From positions 452,814 to 516,813 of the forward strand of contig NZ_JALJCK010000005.1 of assembly GCF_022899355.1 (NCBI RefSeq): a DNA stretch of 64,000 nucleotides. Reading direction: 5' to 3'. Of the stretch, positions 10,576-19,200 are shown piece after piece. Every line of letters begins with the position of its first letter. Positions within the stretch are counted from its first letter, which is position 1. Made by a program: the position numbers and the translations under genes. The DNA is from Shinella yambaruensis (GTDB lineage: Bacteria > Pseudomonadota > Alphaproteobacteria > Rhizobiales > Rhizobiaceae). The notes below the pieces were generated by a model that was not told the origin of the DNA, ran no database searches, and saw nothing but the letters and a program-made list of their open reading frames with translations.

Positions 10576-11355
10576 TCAGGCTGCGTCTTCGGCGTCGTCA
10601 CGGATGACGCCCATGCGTTCGAAATGAATGAGGATCTCGTCGACGATCGCGTTGAATTCCGGCGTGCCGCGCACGGAGAGCCGGCGACGGCGCGGCAAGG
10701 CCACGTCGAGCACTGCCTCCACGCGCCCGGGGCGCGGCGCCATCACCACGATGCGGTCGGACAGGAACACGGCCTCCTGGATGGAGTGCGTGACGAAGAC
10801 GACGGTCGGCCGCGAGCGCAGCCAGAGCGACTGGAGGTCGACCATCATCTGGTCGCGGGTGAGCGCATCCAGTGCGCCGAACGGCTCGTCCATCAGCAGC
10901 AGCGACGGATCGTGCACGAGGGCACGGCAGACGCTGACGCGCTGGCTCATGCCGCCCGAAAGCTGGTGCGGATAGGCATTCTCGAAGCCGGCCAGACCAG
11001 CTGCGGCCAGGAGGTCCTTCGCCTTCGCGCGGTATTCGGCATCCGGCAGCCCGCGCGCTTCCGCCTGCAGGAGGATATTGTCGATGACGCTGCGCCATTC
11101 CAGGAGGACCGGCGACTGGAAGACGAAACCGAGGTCCGTTTCCGCCTTGCTGACCGGCCGGCCGCCGATGCGAAGCGTGCCCGAAGTCGGGAAATCGAGA
11201 CCGGCGATGATGCGCAGCAGCGTGCTCTTGCCGCATCCGCTCGGCCCGACGATGGAGAGAAACTCGCCCGGCTGGATATCGATGGAGGTCGGCACCAGCG
11301 CCTCCAGACCGGCGTAGGACCGCGAGACCTTGTCGATGGTGATGGATTTGCCCAT
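10576..11355 (-). CDS. NitT/TauT-type ABC ATPase
   Basis: A 259-aa cytoplasmic ATPase of the SsuB/TauB/NrtD class. Walker A GPSGCGKS, signature LSGGMSQR, Walker B LLLMDEP and H-loop VTHS are all present. It lies between the permease (11366-12181) and binding protein (9579-10553) with only short gaps, so the three form one importer within the long minus-strand operon. Nothing unusual in the motifs. Confidence 0.9.
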   Translation of the reverse strand: MGKSITIDKVSRSYAGLEALVPTSIDIQPGEFLSIVGPSGCGKSTLLRIIAGLDFPTSGTLRIGGRPVSKAETDLGFVFQSPVLLEWRSVIDNILLQAEARGLPDAEYRAKAKDLLAAAGLAGFENAYPHQLSGGMSQRVSVCRALVHDPSLLLMDEPFGALDALTRDQMMVDLQSLWLRSRPTVVFVTHSIQEAVFLSDRIVVMAPRPGRVEAVLDVALPRRRRLSVRGTPEFNAIVDEILIHFERMGVIRDDAEDAA

Positions 11356-11365
11356 GGCGCGCTCC

Positions 11366-12181
11366 TCAATGTCCGTCGCTGCGCTGCGAGCGATGCCACG
11401 GCATCACGCGCGCCTCGACGAATTGCACGATGGCGAAGCTGACGACCCCGATCAGGACCAGAAGGATGAGGGCGGCGAACATCAGCGCCGTCTGCAACTG
11501 TCCGCTGGAGAGCAGGATCAGATAGCCGAGGCCGCGATCCGAGCCGACGAACTCGCCAACCACGGCCCCGACCACGGCGAGCGTCACGCAGACCTTCAGG
11601 CCGCCGAAGAGGCTCGGCAGCGCATGGGGCAGATAGATCTTGCGGAACATCTGCGCCTGCGAAAGCCCCATCGTCCTGCCGAGGAAGATCATGTCCTGCG
11701 GCACGCTCTTCAGCCCCACCACGCCGCTGATGACGACCGGGAAGAAGGCCATCAGCACGCCGACGACGATGTTGGTGTGCAGGCCGAAGCCGAGCCAGAC
11801 AAGGATGAGGGGCGCCAGTGCGACCTTCGGCACGGCCTGGCTGGTGACGAGCAGCGGATAGACCGCATCCTCGAACCAGCGAAACCGCGCGATCAACACC
11901 GCCAGCGGCAGCGCGATGACGATGCTGAGCAGGAAGGCGATCAGAGTCTCGAACGCTGTGATGCCCGAATGATAGATCAGCATGGGGAACTGCGAGATCA
12001 GCGTGGAGGCCACGGAACCGGGCGACGGCAGGAGATAGGGCGCCGGCTTTGCGACCGAAACGACGACCTGCCACAGCACGATGATCACGATCAGCGACAG
12101 GAGCGGGTAGACCACGCGGGATATCCTCATGGGAAATCCCGTGCCTCCGCTCGCCTGCATTGTCATATCCGTCTGGCTCAT
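11366..12181 (-). CDS. NitT/TauT-type ABC permease
   Basis: Inner-membrane permease (271 aa) of the SsuC/TauC family with about six hydrophobic segments and the EAA-type loop (G-L-S-Q-A-Q-M-F-R-K-I-Y-L-P-H-A-L-P around residues 175-192) that contacts the ATPase. ATG 12181 is preceded by GGAGAG. It is 10 bp upstream of its ATPase gene. Part of the 10.5-12.2 kb importer inserted in the middle of the peptide-type transporter operon. Confidence 0.9.
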   Translation of the reverse strand: MSQTDMTMQASGGTGFPMRISRVVYPLLSLIVIIVLWQVVVSVAKPAPYLLPSPGSVASTLISQFPMLIYHSGITAFETLIAFLLSIVIALPLAVLIARFRWFEDAVYPLLVTSQAVPKVALAPLILVWLGFGLHTNIVVGVLMAFFPVVISGVVGLKSVPQDMIFLGRTMGLSQAQMFRKIYLPHALPSLFGGLKVCVTLAVVGAVVGEFVGSDRGLGYLILLSSGQLQTALMFAALILLVLIGVVSFAIVQFVEARVMPWHRSQRSDGH

Positions 12182-12249
12182 CGTGCTCTCCGGGTCGATC
12201 CTGATGGGTGATGGCGGGACGACAGGTGCCTCCCGCCATCACCGCCTTT

Positions 12250-13275
12250 TCAAGCGGCGTTTGCCGTTCTCGCCGAGGCGGCTGGAACGAAGCCTTCGCG
12301 GAAGAGCTTCAGCCAGTTTCCGCCGGCGATCCTGGCGATCTCCTCGCCGGAAAAGCCGCGCTTTTCGAGACCTTCCAGGATGTTCGGGAAGTCGACGGGG
12401 GACTGGAACCAGGACGGCCACTTGGAAAAGCCCTTGATCGGGATGGCGCTCTCGCGCGCCCAGCGGCCGGCGCGCCACCACTTGATCTGGCTTTCCGGCC
12501 AGCCGTCATAGAAGTCCGTGCCGAGGCCGACATGATCGGTACCGACGAGATCGACCGTCCAGGAGACCATGTCCAGGAAGGTGTCGAGCGTGCAGTCCGA
12601 CCCGTTCTTCATGATCTTCGGATAGTTGCTGAGGCCGATGACGCCGCCGGTTTCGGCGAGGCGCTTGATCAGCGCCGTCGACTTGTTGCGCCGGTTCAGT
12701 TCGATGTCCGTGCCGACGAATTCCTGCGGATTGGCGTGGGTGACGGCAATCGGGCGCGAAGAATATTCGATCGCGTCGAAGCAGGTGCGCTCTGTGCAAT
12801 GCGAGACGTCCACCACCATGCCGACGCGGTTCATCTCCGCGATGACGTTGCGGCCGAAGAATTTCGAAACGCCGGCCTCGTCGGGCTCCCAGCATCCCGA
12901 GGCGACGCGGTTCTGGACGTTGTAGGTGAGCTGCGCGATGCGCACGCCGAGCTGGTAGAAGATTTCGATCAGCTCGATGTCGTCTTCGAAGGGCGAGGTA
13001 TCCTGGAAACCGTAGACAACGGCGGTGCGCCCGGAGGCGGCGATGCGCTCGATGTCCTCGCCCGTCGTCGCAAGCGCGATCAGGTCGTCGTTCTGCTCGA
13101 GAAGGCGGTTCCATTCGCCGATCACGGTCAGCGTTTCGCGCGCATTCTCCCAGATCGACAGCGTGACATGCACGCAGCCGACGCCGCCGCGCTTCCACTC
13201 CTCGAAGCGGGCGCGCTCAGGCTTGTTGTATTGCAGGGCGTCGATCAACAGGGGCTTTCTTGCCGATAGTGTCAT
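12250..13275 (-). CDS. M19 dipeptidase-like protein with altered metal site
   Basis: A 341-aa protein of the membrane dipeptidase (peptidase M19) fold. The second half fits the family well: EMNRVGMVVDVSH, THAN and G-L-G-T-D-F-Y-D-G. However the N-terminal zinc motif H-x-D is replaced by I-D-A-L-Q-Y, and the bridging glutamate position (normally G-L-E-G) reads GFQD. So three of the usual zinc ligands look absent while the two histidines and one aspartate remain. This subtype may hydrolyse something other than a dipeptide or bind one metal only. It lies between an aldehyde dehydrogenase and an ABC importer in the same operon. Confidence 0.8.
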   Translation of the reverse strand: MTLSARKPLLIDALQYNKPERARFEEWKRGGVGCVHVTLSIWENARETLTVIGEWNRLLEQNDDLIALATTGEDIERIAASGRTAVVYGFQDTSPFEDDIELIEIFYQLGVRIAQLTYNVQNRVASGCWEPDEAGVSKFFGRNVIAEMNRVGMVVDVSHCTERTCFDAIEYSSRPIAVTHANPQEFVGTDIELNRRNKSTALIKRLAETGGVIGLSNYPKIMKNGSDCTLDTFLDMVSWTVDLVGTDHVGLGTDFYDGWPESQIKWWRAGRWARESAIPIKGFSKWPSWFQSPVDFPNILEGLEKRGFSGEEIARIAGGNWLKLFREGFVPAASARTANAA

Positions 13276-13298
13276 CGGATTTCCTTTCCGTTCGAATG

Positions 13299-14819
13299 TC
13301 AGTTTGCGAAGGGGTCGGCCGCCGGGCCGTATTCGACGACGATCGCCTTGACCTGAGAGAACTCGTCCATGGCCTCGACGCCGTTCTCGCGGCCGATGCC
13401 GGATTGCTTGTAGCCGCCGAAGGGGACACGCAGGTTGATCGCCCGATAGGTATTCACCCAGACGGTCCCGGCCTGCAATTGCCGCGAGACGCGGCGCACG
13501 CGGCCGACGTCGCGGGTCCAGAAGCCGGCGGCAAGGCCGTATTCCACGCCGTTCGCCATGGAAATCGCCTCCTCTTCCGTCTCGAAGCGCTGCACGGTGA
13601 CGACGGGCCCGAAGATCTCCTCACGGCAGATCCGCATGTCGCTCGAAACATCGAGAACGATCGTCGGCGCGATCCAGTAGCCATCGATGAATTCCGGTCC
13701 GAGATCGGGCTTTAGGCCACCGGAGGCAAGGCGCGCACCCGCCGCCACGGCCTCGTTCACGAAGCCGTTGATGCGCTCGTATTGCCGCCTGTTCGCGACC
13801 GGGCCGATATGTGCCTTCGGCGAGGCGGGATGGCCGAGGCGGATGCGGCTCACGGAGGCGATGTAGCGTTCGACGAAGCTGTCGTAGATTTCGGCCTGCA
13901 CGAGGATGCGCGAACCGGCGACGCAGGTCTGGCCGCTGCCGGAAAAGGCCCCTTGCGTCGCGGCAATCACGGCGCTGTCGACATCGCCATCGGCAAAGAC
14001 GATATGGGCCGACTTGCCGCCCGCCTCGCAGACGAAACGCTTCATGCCGGCGGCGACCTTCGCGCCCAGGACCTTGGCCGTCGCCGTGCTGCCGGTGAAG
14101 CTCACCATCTGCACGCCGGGATGGGTCGCGAGCGCCTCGCTGGCCACCGCATCGCCGATCACCACATTGACGATGCCGGCCGGGAAACCCGCTTCCATCG
14201 CCAGTTCCGCAAGCGCGATGCTGGAGCCCGGCGCTTCCGCCGGCGGCTTCAGGATGACCGCGTTGCCCATGGCGAGCGCCGGCGCCAGCTTCCAGGAGCC
14301 GAGCGAGAGCGCGCCGTTGAACGGCGTGATGGCGACGACGACGCCGAGCGGCTCGCGAACGATGCGGGCATCCGCGGTGCGCGAAACGGTGCGGAAGACA
14401 TCGTCATGGGTGTCGAGGGCGCTCGCATAATAGTCGTACCAGGCGGCGGTCGCCTTCATTTCGGCAGCGGTGGCGGCATGGCTCTTGCCGTTGGCGAGGC
14501 TTTCCAGCGCGCCGAGGCGATCGGCATTGGCGGCGATCAGGGCACCTAGCCGGCGCAGGAGCGATGCGCGCTCATATCCCGTCATCGACGCCCACGGCGC
14601 CGAGGCGAAGGCTTTGGCGGCGCTGGCGACGGCAAGTTCCACGGCTTCGTCGGAAACGAAGGCACTTGCCCAGACCGCACCGGTCGAGGGGTCATGAAGC
14701 GGGGTCTTCCGGCCGGTGGGCGCGATCGCGGCGCCGCTGACATAGGAGGTGAAAAGGTCCTGTTGGGCGGATGTGGGCATTGTCGGGGTCGGGTCCGTTT
14801 GCAGCGCGAGGAGAGACAT
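13299..14819 (-). CDS. NAD(P)-dependent aldehyde dehydrogenase
   Basis: Cytoplasmic aldehyde dehydrogenase (506 aa) that oxidises an aldehyde to an acid. The catalytic cysteine lies in SGQTCVAGSR (about residue 288) and the general-base glutamate in CEAGGKS (usual ELGGKS, so the Leu is Ala). FTGSTATAK supplies the cofactor site and PFGGYKQSGIGRENG the C-terminal signature. ATG 14819 is chosen because AAGGAG lies six bases upstream; a GTG five codons earlier is the only competitor. It follows the two peptide-type permeases in the operon and is likely a step in breakdown of the imported compound; the aldehyde is unknown. Confidence 0.9.
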   Translation of the reverse strand: MSLLALQTDPTPTMPTSAQQDLFTSYVSGAAIAPTGRKTPLHDPSTGAVWASAFVSDEAVELAVASAAKAFASAPWASMTGYERASLLRRLGALIAANADRLGALESLANGKSHAATAAEMKATAAWYDYYASALDTHDDVFRTVSRTADARIVREPLGVVVAITPFNGALSLGSWKLAPALAMGNAVILKPPAEAPGSSIALAELAMEAGFPAGIVNVVIGDAVASEALATHPGVQMVSFTGSTATAKVLGAKVAAGMKRFVCEAGGKSAHIVFADGDVDSAVIAATQGAFSGSGQTCVAGSRILVQAEIYDSFVERYIASVSRIRLGHPASPKAHIGPVANRRQYERINGFVNEAVAAGARLASGGLKPDLGPEFIDGYWIAPTIVLDVSSDMRICREEIFGPVVTVQRFETEEEAISMANGVEYGLAAGFWTRDVGRVRRVSRQLQAGTVWVNTYRAINLRVPFGGYKQSGIGRENGVEAMDEFSQVKAIVVEYGPAADPFAN

Positions 14820-14830
14820 GGCCGGCTCCT

Positions 14831-15778
14831 TCACAGTTTGATTTTCGGGTTGAAGTACGAGTAGAGGACGTCGACGGCGAAGTTGATCAGCACGAAGGCC
14901 AGAGCGAGGATCAGGATGCCGCCCTGGATCAGCGGAATGTCGCGGGTCGAAATCGCCTGGTACATGGCAAGGCCGATGCCGGGCCAGGAGAAGATCGTCT
15001 CGGTCAGCACGGCGCCGCTGAGCAGGAAGCCCATCTGCATGCCGATCACCGTGATGATCTGCGGCATGGCGTTCGGCAGCGCATGGCGCAGCACCACGCG
15101 GGACTCCCGCATGCCCTTCGCCCTCGCCGTGCGGACGTAATCGCTGTTGATGACCTCCAAAAGCGAGGAGCGGGTCATGCGGGCGATCGTGGCCAGCGAC
15201 CAGGCGGCAAGGGTGATCGACGGCAGGATCATGTGGGCTATGAGGCTGAGCACGCCATCGCCGCCGCCGACGCTCTGCATGCCGGCGACCGGCAGGAGGC
15301 GCAGATGGAGGCCGAAGATCATGATGAGCACGAGACCGAGCCAGAAGGACGGCATGGAGTTGAAGAACAGGACGACGACCGAAAGCGACTGGTCGCGCAG
15401 CGAACCCGGTTTCAGCGCAGCCCAGGTGCCCGCCGCAACGCCGACGATGGCGGCGAGGATGATGGCGGCGACGGCGAGAAGAGCCGTGTTGCCGAGGCGA
15501 TCGAGGATGACGGTCGCGACAGGCTGCGCGAAGGTGAAGGACTGCCCGAGATCGCCCTGCAGCAGGTTGCCGACATAGATCAGATACTGGACATAGGCCG
15601 GTTCATGCAGCCCCATGCTGAGCCGCAGAGCTTCCTTTGCCTCTTCGGAGGCCGTGGCGCCGAGCAGCATGTCGGCCGGATCACCGGGAATGATCTTGGC
15701 GAGCAGGAAGGTCGCGATCGTGACCCCGATGATCACGGGAACGATCTGGAACGCGCGTCTGAGGGCGAACACGAGCAT
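14831..15778 (-). CDS. DppB-type ABC permease
   Basis: Inner-membrane permease (315 aa) of the dipeptide/oligopeptide/nickel class: RRAFQIVPVIIGVTIATFLL at the N-terminus, I-P-G-D-P-A-D-M, then about six membrane segments and the loop VRTARAKGMRESRVVLRHALPN that docks to the ATPase. ATG 15778 is chosen as it begins the conserved N-terminus directly (MLVFALRR); the frame extends 20 codons further upstream without support. It pairs with the DppC-type permease four bases upstream. The cognate ATPase is most likely the fused protein at 5710-7530. Confidence 0.88.
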   Translation of the reverse strand: MLVFALRRAFQIVPVIIGVTIATFLLAKIIPGDPADMLLGATASEEAKEALRLSMGLHEPAYVQYLIYVGNLLQGDLGQSFTFAQPVATVILDRLGNTALLAVAAIILAAIVGVAAGTWAALKPGSLRDQSLSVVVLFFNSMPSFWLGLVLIMIFGLHLRLLPVAGMQSVGGGDGVLSLIAHMILPSITLAAWSLATIARMTRSSLLEVINSDYVRTARAKGMRESRVVLRHALPNAMPQIITVIGMQMGFLLSGAVLTETIFSWPGIGLAMYQAISTRDIPLIQGGILILALAFVLINFAVDVLYSYFNPKIKL

Positions 15779-15782
15779 CGTT

Positions 15783-16667
15783 TCAGTCCCGCTGCTTGTT
15801 GAAACGTGGATCGAGATAGTCGCGGGCACCATCACCAATCAGGTTGAAGGCGACGGCGAGGACGACGATGGCAAGACCCGGAATGGTCGCGACATGGGCG
15901 GCGGTCGCCAGCGCGGTGCGGCCGCTCGACAGCATCTGGCCCCATTCGGGAGCGGGCGGCTGCGGGCCGAGGCCGAGAAAGCTGAGGCTCGACGACAGGA
16001 TGACGTTCCGCCCGGTCTGCAGCGTGCCGTAGACGATGGCCGGCCCGAGGATGTTCGGCAGGATGTGCCGGAGCGCGATGCGCCGGGCACGGAAGCCGAG
16101 GGCATGGGACGCCTCGATGAACACCTCTTCCTTGACCTGCAGCACCGCGCCGCGAACGATGCGGCCGAAGGCGGGCACGGTGACGACGACCATCGCGATG
16201 ATCATCGACGACAGGCCCGGCCCGAGCGCCGCGCTGATGCCGAGCGCCAGCAGGATGCCCGGAAAGGCGAACATGATGTCGAAGAACCGCATGATCACGG
16301 TATCGACGAACCCGCCGATGTAACCGGCAATCATCCCGAGCAGGCCGCCGATGCCGAGTGCAATGACCGTCGGGACGATCGCCACCAGCAGCGCATAGCG
16401 CGTGCCGTGGATGAGGCGGCTCAGGATATCGCGCCCGAGTTCGTCCGTGCCGAGGAGGTTCCATCCGGAGAACACACCCTTGTAGCGGGCGAGCGGATTG
16501 GCTCTCAACGGGTCGAACGGCGATATCCAGTCGGCAAAGACGGCGGCGAAGACGATGACGGCCAGGATGCCAAGTCCAATGGCCAGCGCGGGATTGTCCA
16601 GGATGCCGCCAAGGGCTCTTCGCCATCTGCGTGCGGGCCTGACTGTCTGTTCGATCACGGTCGTCAT
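15783..16667 (-). CDS. DppC-type ABC permease
   Basis: Second permease (294 aa) of the peptide-type importer. Typical DppC traits: one membrane segment, then F-D-P-L...HLLGTDELGRD-like motif (LLGTDELGRDILSR), five further segments and the EAA loop E-A-S-H-A-L-G-F-R-A-R-R-I-A-L-R-H-I-L-P. The ATG at 16667 has GGAAGAG upstream; the open frame before it is spurious. It follows the racemase/isomerase-family gene by 26 bp and precedes DppB by 4 bp, in the reverse of the usual B-then-C order. Confidence 0.9.
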   Translation of the reverse strand: MTTVIEQTVRPARRWRRALGGILDNPALAIGLGILAVIVFAAVFADWISPFDPLRANPLARYKGVFSGWNLLGTDELGRDILSRLIHGTRYALLVAIVPTVIALGIGGLLGMIAGYIGGFVDTVIMRFFDIMFAFPGILLALGISAALGPGLSSMIIAMVVVTVPAFGRIVRGAVLQVKEEVFIEASHALGFRARRIALRHILPNILGPAIVYGTLQTGRNVILSSSLSFLGLGPQPPAPEWGQMLSSGRTALATAAHVATIPGLAIVVLAVAFNLIGDGARDYLDPRFNKQRD

Positions 16668-16693
16668 CGTTCTCTTCCGTCGCGGTTCTGCGA

Positions 16694-17416
16694 TCAGGCG
16701 GCGTACCAGAGCTTGCCGAGGTTCGGGATCTGGTCCTTCAGGCCGACAGCGCGCAGCGCCCGCCAGAGCGTCGCCTGGTTGCTCGACACGACGGCCGCAC
16801 CCGTATCCATTTCGAGATAGGGGAGGATCGGGAAGGTGCGGTAGGTGCCGCAGGAAATCAGGATCGCGTCGCACGTGCCGGCGGCCTTGAAAGCCTCTTT
16901 GCCCAGCTTGTAGGCGCTGTCGGCGTCATGCACGCTGGCATCGAAGGGATCGGTGATCTGGAGGCCCAGCATGGAGGCGATCTTGAAGCCCTTGGCCTCC
17001 ATGAAGGCGCCCATCTTCTCGTTGACCTCGTCGGAATAGATCGTCGCGACGGCGATCGAGGTCGCACCCAGCGCCTTCAGCGCATCCATCTGCGCCGCCA
17101 TCATCGTGATGGCCGGAATGCCGGTTTCCGCCTCGATCTGGGCGCAGACCTCCTCGTCGTGGCCGACGCCGCGCAGGAACGTGCCCGGCGCGCCGCACTG
17201 GACGATGAGATCCACCTTGGCGGTCGCCAGCTGGCGCGAGGCCTCCAGCACCTGCGACATCATCACCTTGAGGCCGTCCTCGTCGACCCGCGGCACGATG
17301 GTCCGGGCATCGGCGAAGGCGACGCCGACGGGCGCCACCGACCGCCATTCCTCGGCTCCCTCGATCGCCGTCGCCGGCCTCATCTGCCCGATACGCGCGC
17401 GCCAACCTAACATCAT
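16694..17416 (-). CDS. Maleate isomerase / Asp-Glu racemase superfamily enzyme
   Basis: A 240-aa cytoplasmic enzyme of the Asp/Glu racemase superfamily, closest in layout to maleate cis-trans isomerase and arylmalonate decarboxylase. Two candidate catalytic cysteines are placed as in the family: Cys74 (IVQCGAPG) and Cys189 (LISCGTYRT). ATG 17416 is chosen because AGAGGAG lies nine bases upstream; a TTG start seven codons earlier would overlap that site. It sits between the binding protein and permease genes of a peptide-type importer, so it probably acts on the imported compound. Isomerase, racemase or decarboxylase activity cannot be told apart by eye. Confidence 0.8.
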   Translation of the reverse strand: MMLGWRARIGQMRPATAIEGAEEWRSVAPVGVAFADARTIVPRVDEDGLKVMMSQVLEASRQLATAKVDLIVQCGAPGTFLRGVGHDEEVCAQIEAETGIPAITMMAAQMDALKALGATSIAVATIYSDEVNEKMGAFMEAKGFKIASMLGLQITDPFDASVHDADSAYKLGKEAFKAAGTCDAILISCGTYRTFPILPYLEMDTGAAVVSSNQATLWRALRAVGLKDQIPNLGKLWYAA

Positions 17417-17457
17417 CTGTGTATTCTCCTCTTTCAAATCCTAATTAAAACAGCAGG

Positions 17458-19047
17458 TTACTTTACCTGGATGCGGGGGTAGTCGATGAAGACGGACCTT
17501 GCCGGCAGGACGCCGCCGACACGGGCGCTCAGCACGCGCGGCAGGCGATCCTGGTAGAGGAAGATCCACGGGCTATCGTCGGCAATGCGTTCGGCCGCCT
17601 GCCGATAGAGGTCGAGGCGCCTGGCCTCGTCGCTTTCGCCGCGCGCCTCGGTGAAGAGCCGGTCGGCCTCGGCATTGGTGAACCAGCCGCGATTGACGCC
17701 GCGTGGCGGCTGCTGGTCGCCGGCGAACATGCGCTCCAGCCAGTAGGCGCTGTCGGCACCGGTCGTCCAGCCGTTGAACGAGCCCTGGACGTCATCCTTG
17801 TAACCAGGCCCCTCGGTCGAGACGAGCGTCGCGAATTCCAGGAACTGCGGCTCCAGCGTGATGCCGACCTCGCCGAGATCCTGCTGCAGGAGAGCGATGA
17901 CTTCGGAGGCCTGGCCGAAACCGGGGCCGCTGTTCGGCGCCATCAGCTTGATGGTGACGCCGGTCGAGAAACCGGCCTCGGCCAGCAGCGCCTTCGCCTT
18001 CGCCGGATCATAGGCATAGGTCGATCCGGTCGTGCCCGGCAGCTCGTTGCCCGAAGGCACCGGACCGCCGAGCGGCGTGACCTGCCCGTTGAGCAGGGCC
18101 GCCAGGTTGTCGCGGTTGACCGCGTAGTTCAGCGCCTGGCGAAACAGCTTGTTGTCCGTGTACTGCGCCTTGGTGTTGAGCCGCACGAAATACTGGTTCG
18201 CCGGCTCGGGATACTGGACCTGCAGGCTGGGATCGACGGACAGCTGGGCGATCTGCTGCGAGCTTGCGCTCGGGATGATGTCGACCTGGCCGGTCTGCAT
18301 GGCGATCGCCATGGCGGTCGGGTCGGTCACGGGCCGAAAGATGAGGGTATCGACGGCGGCCGCGCCACCCCAATAGGCGTCGTTCCGCTTCAGGTCGAGC
18401 TGCTGCCCCTGCCGGAAGGCCTCCAGCCGGAAGGGGCCGGTTCCGACGGGGTTCAACCCCATCGCGTCCCCCTTGTGGGCGGCCATCGCCGTCGGGCTGA
18501 TGATGCCGGAGCGCCGGTCGCTGAGAAGGCGCAGCAGACCCGAAAACGGCTCCTTCACCTTGATCTCGAAGGTCTGCGCATCGATCGCCGCCGTACCGGC
18601 TATCCAGCGGGTCAGGAAGGTCATGTTGCCGGCGGCGCGCTCGTCATAGAGCGGCGAGGCCTTGTCCATGATCCTGGCAAAATTCGCCTGAACGGCTTCC
18701 GCGTTGAAATCCGTGCCGTCATGGAACTTGACGCCGGAGCGCAGCGTGAAGCGGTAGACGAGGCCGTCATCGCTCACCGTCCAGCTTTCGGCGAGGCTGC
18801 CCTTCAGCGCAGGCGCCGTGTCGGTCACAACCGAAAGATCCTCGCGGACGAGCGGATCGTAGATCGCGTCGATCACCCGAAGACCCGGCGTGCCGGTCAT
18901 GCGGTGCGGATCCAGCGGCGGTATGGCGCCTTCCGAACCGATGACGACAGTCTGCGCCAGCGCGGAAACCGGCGCCACGAGGGCGGAACTGGCGACAAGG
19001 CAAGCGAGGGCCGTCGCCAGGCGGCGTTTCGTCAACATATTCAACAT
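17458..19047 (-). CDS. DppA-type (SBP family 5) binding protein
   Basis: Periplasmic solute-binding protein (529 aa) of the dipeptide/oligopeptide/glutathione class. A Sec signal peptide (residues about 1-31, ending VSALAQ) precedes the mature domain. Conserved family segments include LDPHRMTGTPGL, the L-A-E-S-W-T-V-S-D-D-G...Y-x-F-x-L-R-x-G-V-K-F-H-D-G block and ALNYAVNRDNLAALLNG. ATG 19047 has AAGGGGA just upstream. It is the first gene of the long minus-strand operon and is divergent from a LysR regulator. The ligand is likely an amino-acid or small-acid conjugate processed by the operon's enzymes. Confidence 0.9.
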   Translation of the reverse strand: MLNMLTKRRLATALACLVASSALVAPVSALAQTVVIGSEGAIPPLDPHRMTGTPGLRVIDAIYDPLVREDLSVVTDTAPALKGSLAESWTVSDDGLVYRFTLRSGVKFHDGTDFNAEAVQANFARIMDKASPLYDERAAGNMTFLTRWIAGTAAIDAQTFEIKVKEPFSGLLRLLSDRRSGIISPTAMAAHKGDAMGLNPVGTGPFRLEAFRQGQQLDLKRNDAYWGGAAAVDTLIFRPVTDPTAMAIAMQTGQVDIIPSASSQQIAQLSVDPSLQVQYPEPANQYFVRLNTKAQYTDNKLFRQALNYAVNRDNLAALLNGQVTPLGGPVPSGNELPGTTGSTYAYDPAKAKALLAEAGFSTGVTIKLMAPNSGPGFGQASEVIALLQQDLGEVGITLEPQFLEFATLVSTEGPGYKDDVQGSFNGWTTGADSAYWLERMFAGDQQPPRGVNRGWFTNAEADRLFTEARGESDEARRLDLYRQAAERIADDSPWIFLYQDRLPRVLSARVGGVLPARSVFIDYPRIQVK

Positions 19048-19136
19048 CCTGTTCCCCTTGTTGGTTGGGTTTCTTCCGCGCCGAGGATGAGTGGCTGCGA
19101 CCCGTGGCCATCATTAAAGGTGCCAGGGTTCAATAA

Positions 19137-19164
19137 ATCAAATTGAAAAACTTTCCGGATTGAT
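19137..19164. promoter_or_regulatory. Possible LysR-type binding region
   Basis: AT-rich intergenic DNA between the divergent binding-protein and LysR genes with an interrupted dyad ATCAA...TTGAT (arms at 19137-19141 and 19160-19164), followed by TGATCACAATGATC. LysR sites are typically T-N11-A dyads in such positions; the assignment is tentative. Confidence 0.35.
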
Positions 19165-19200
19165 CACAATGATCTATAAATAAACGTCTGGAGATACTCG

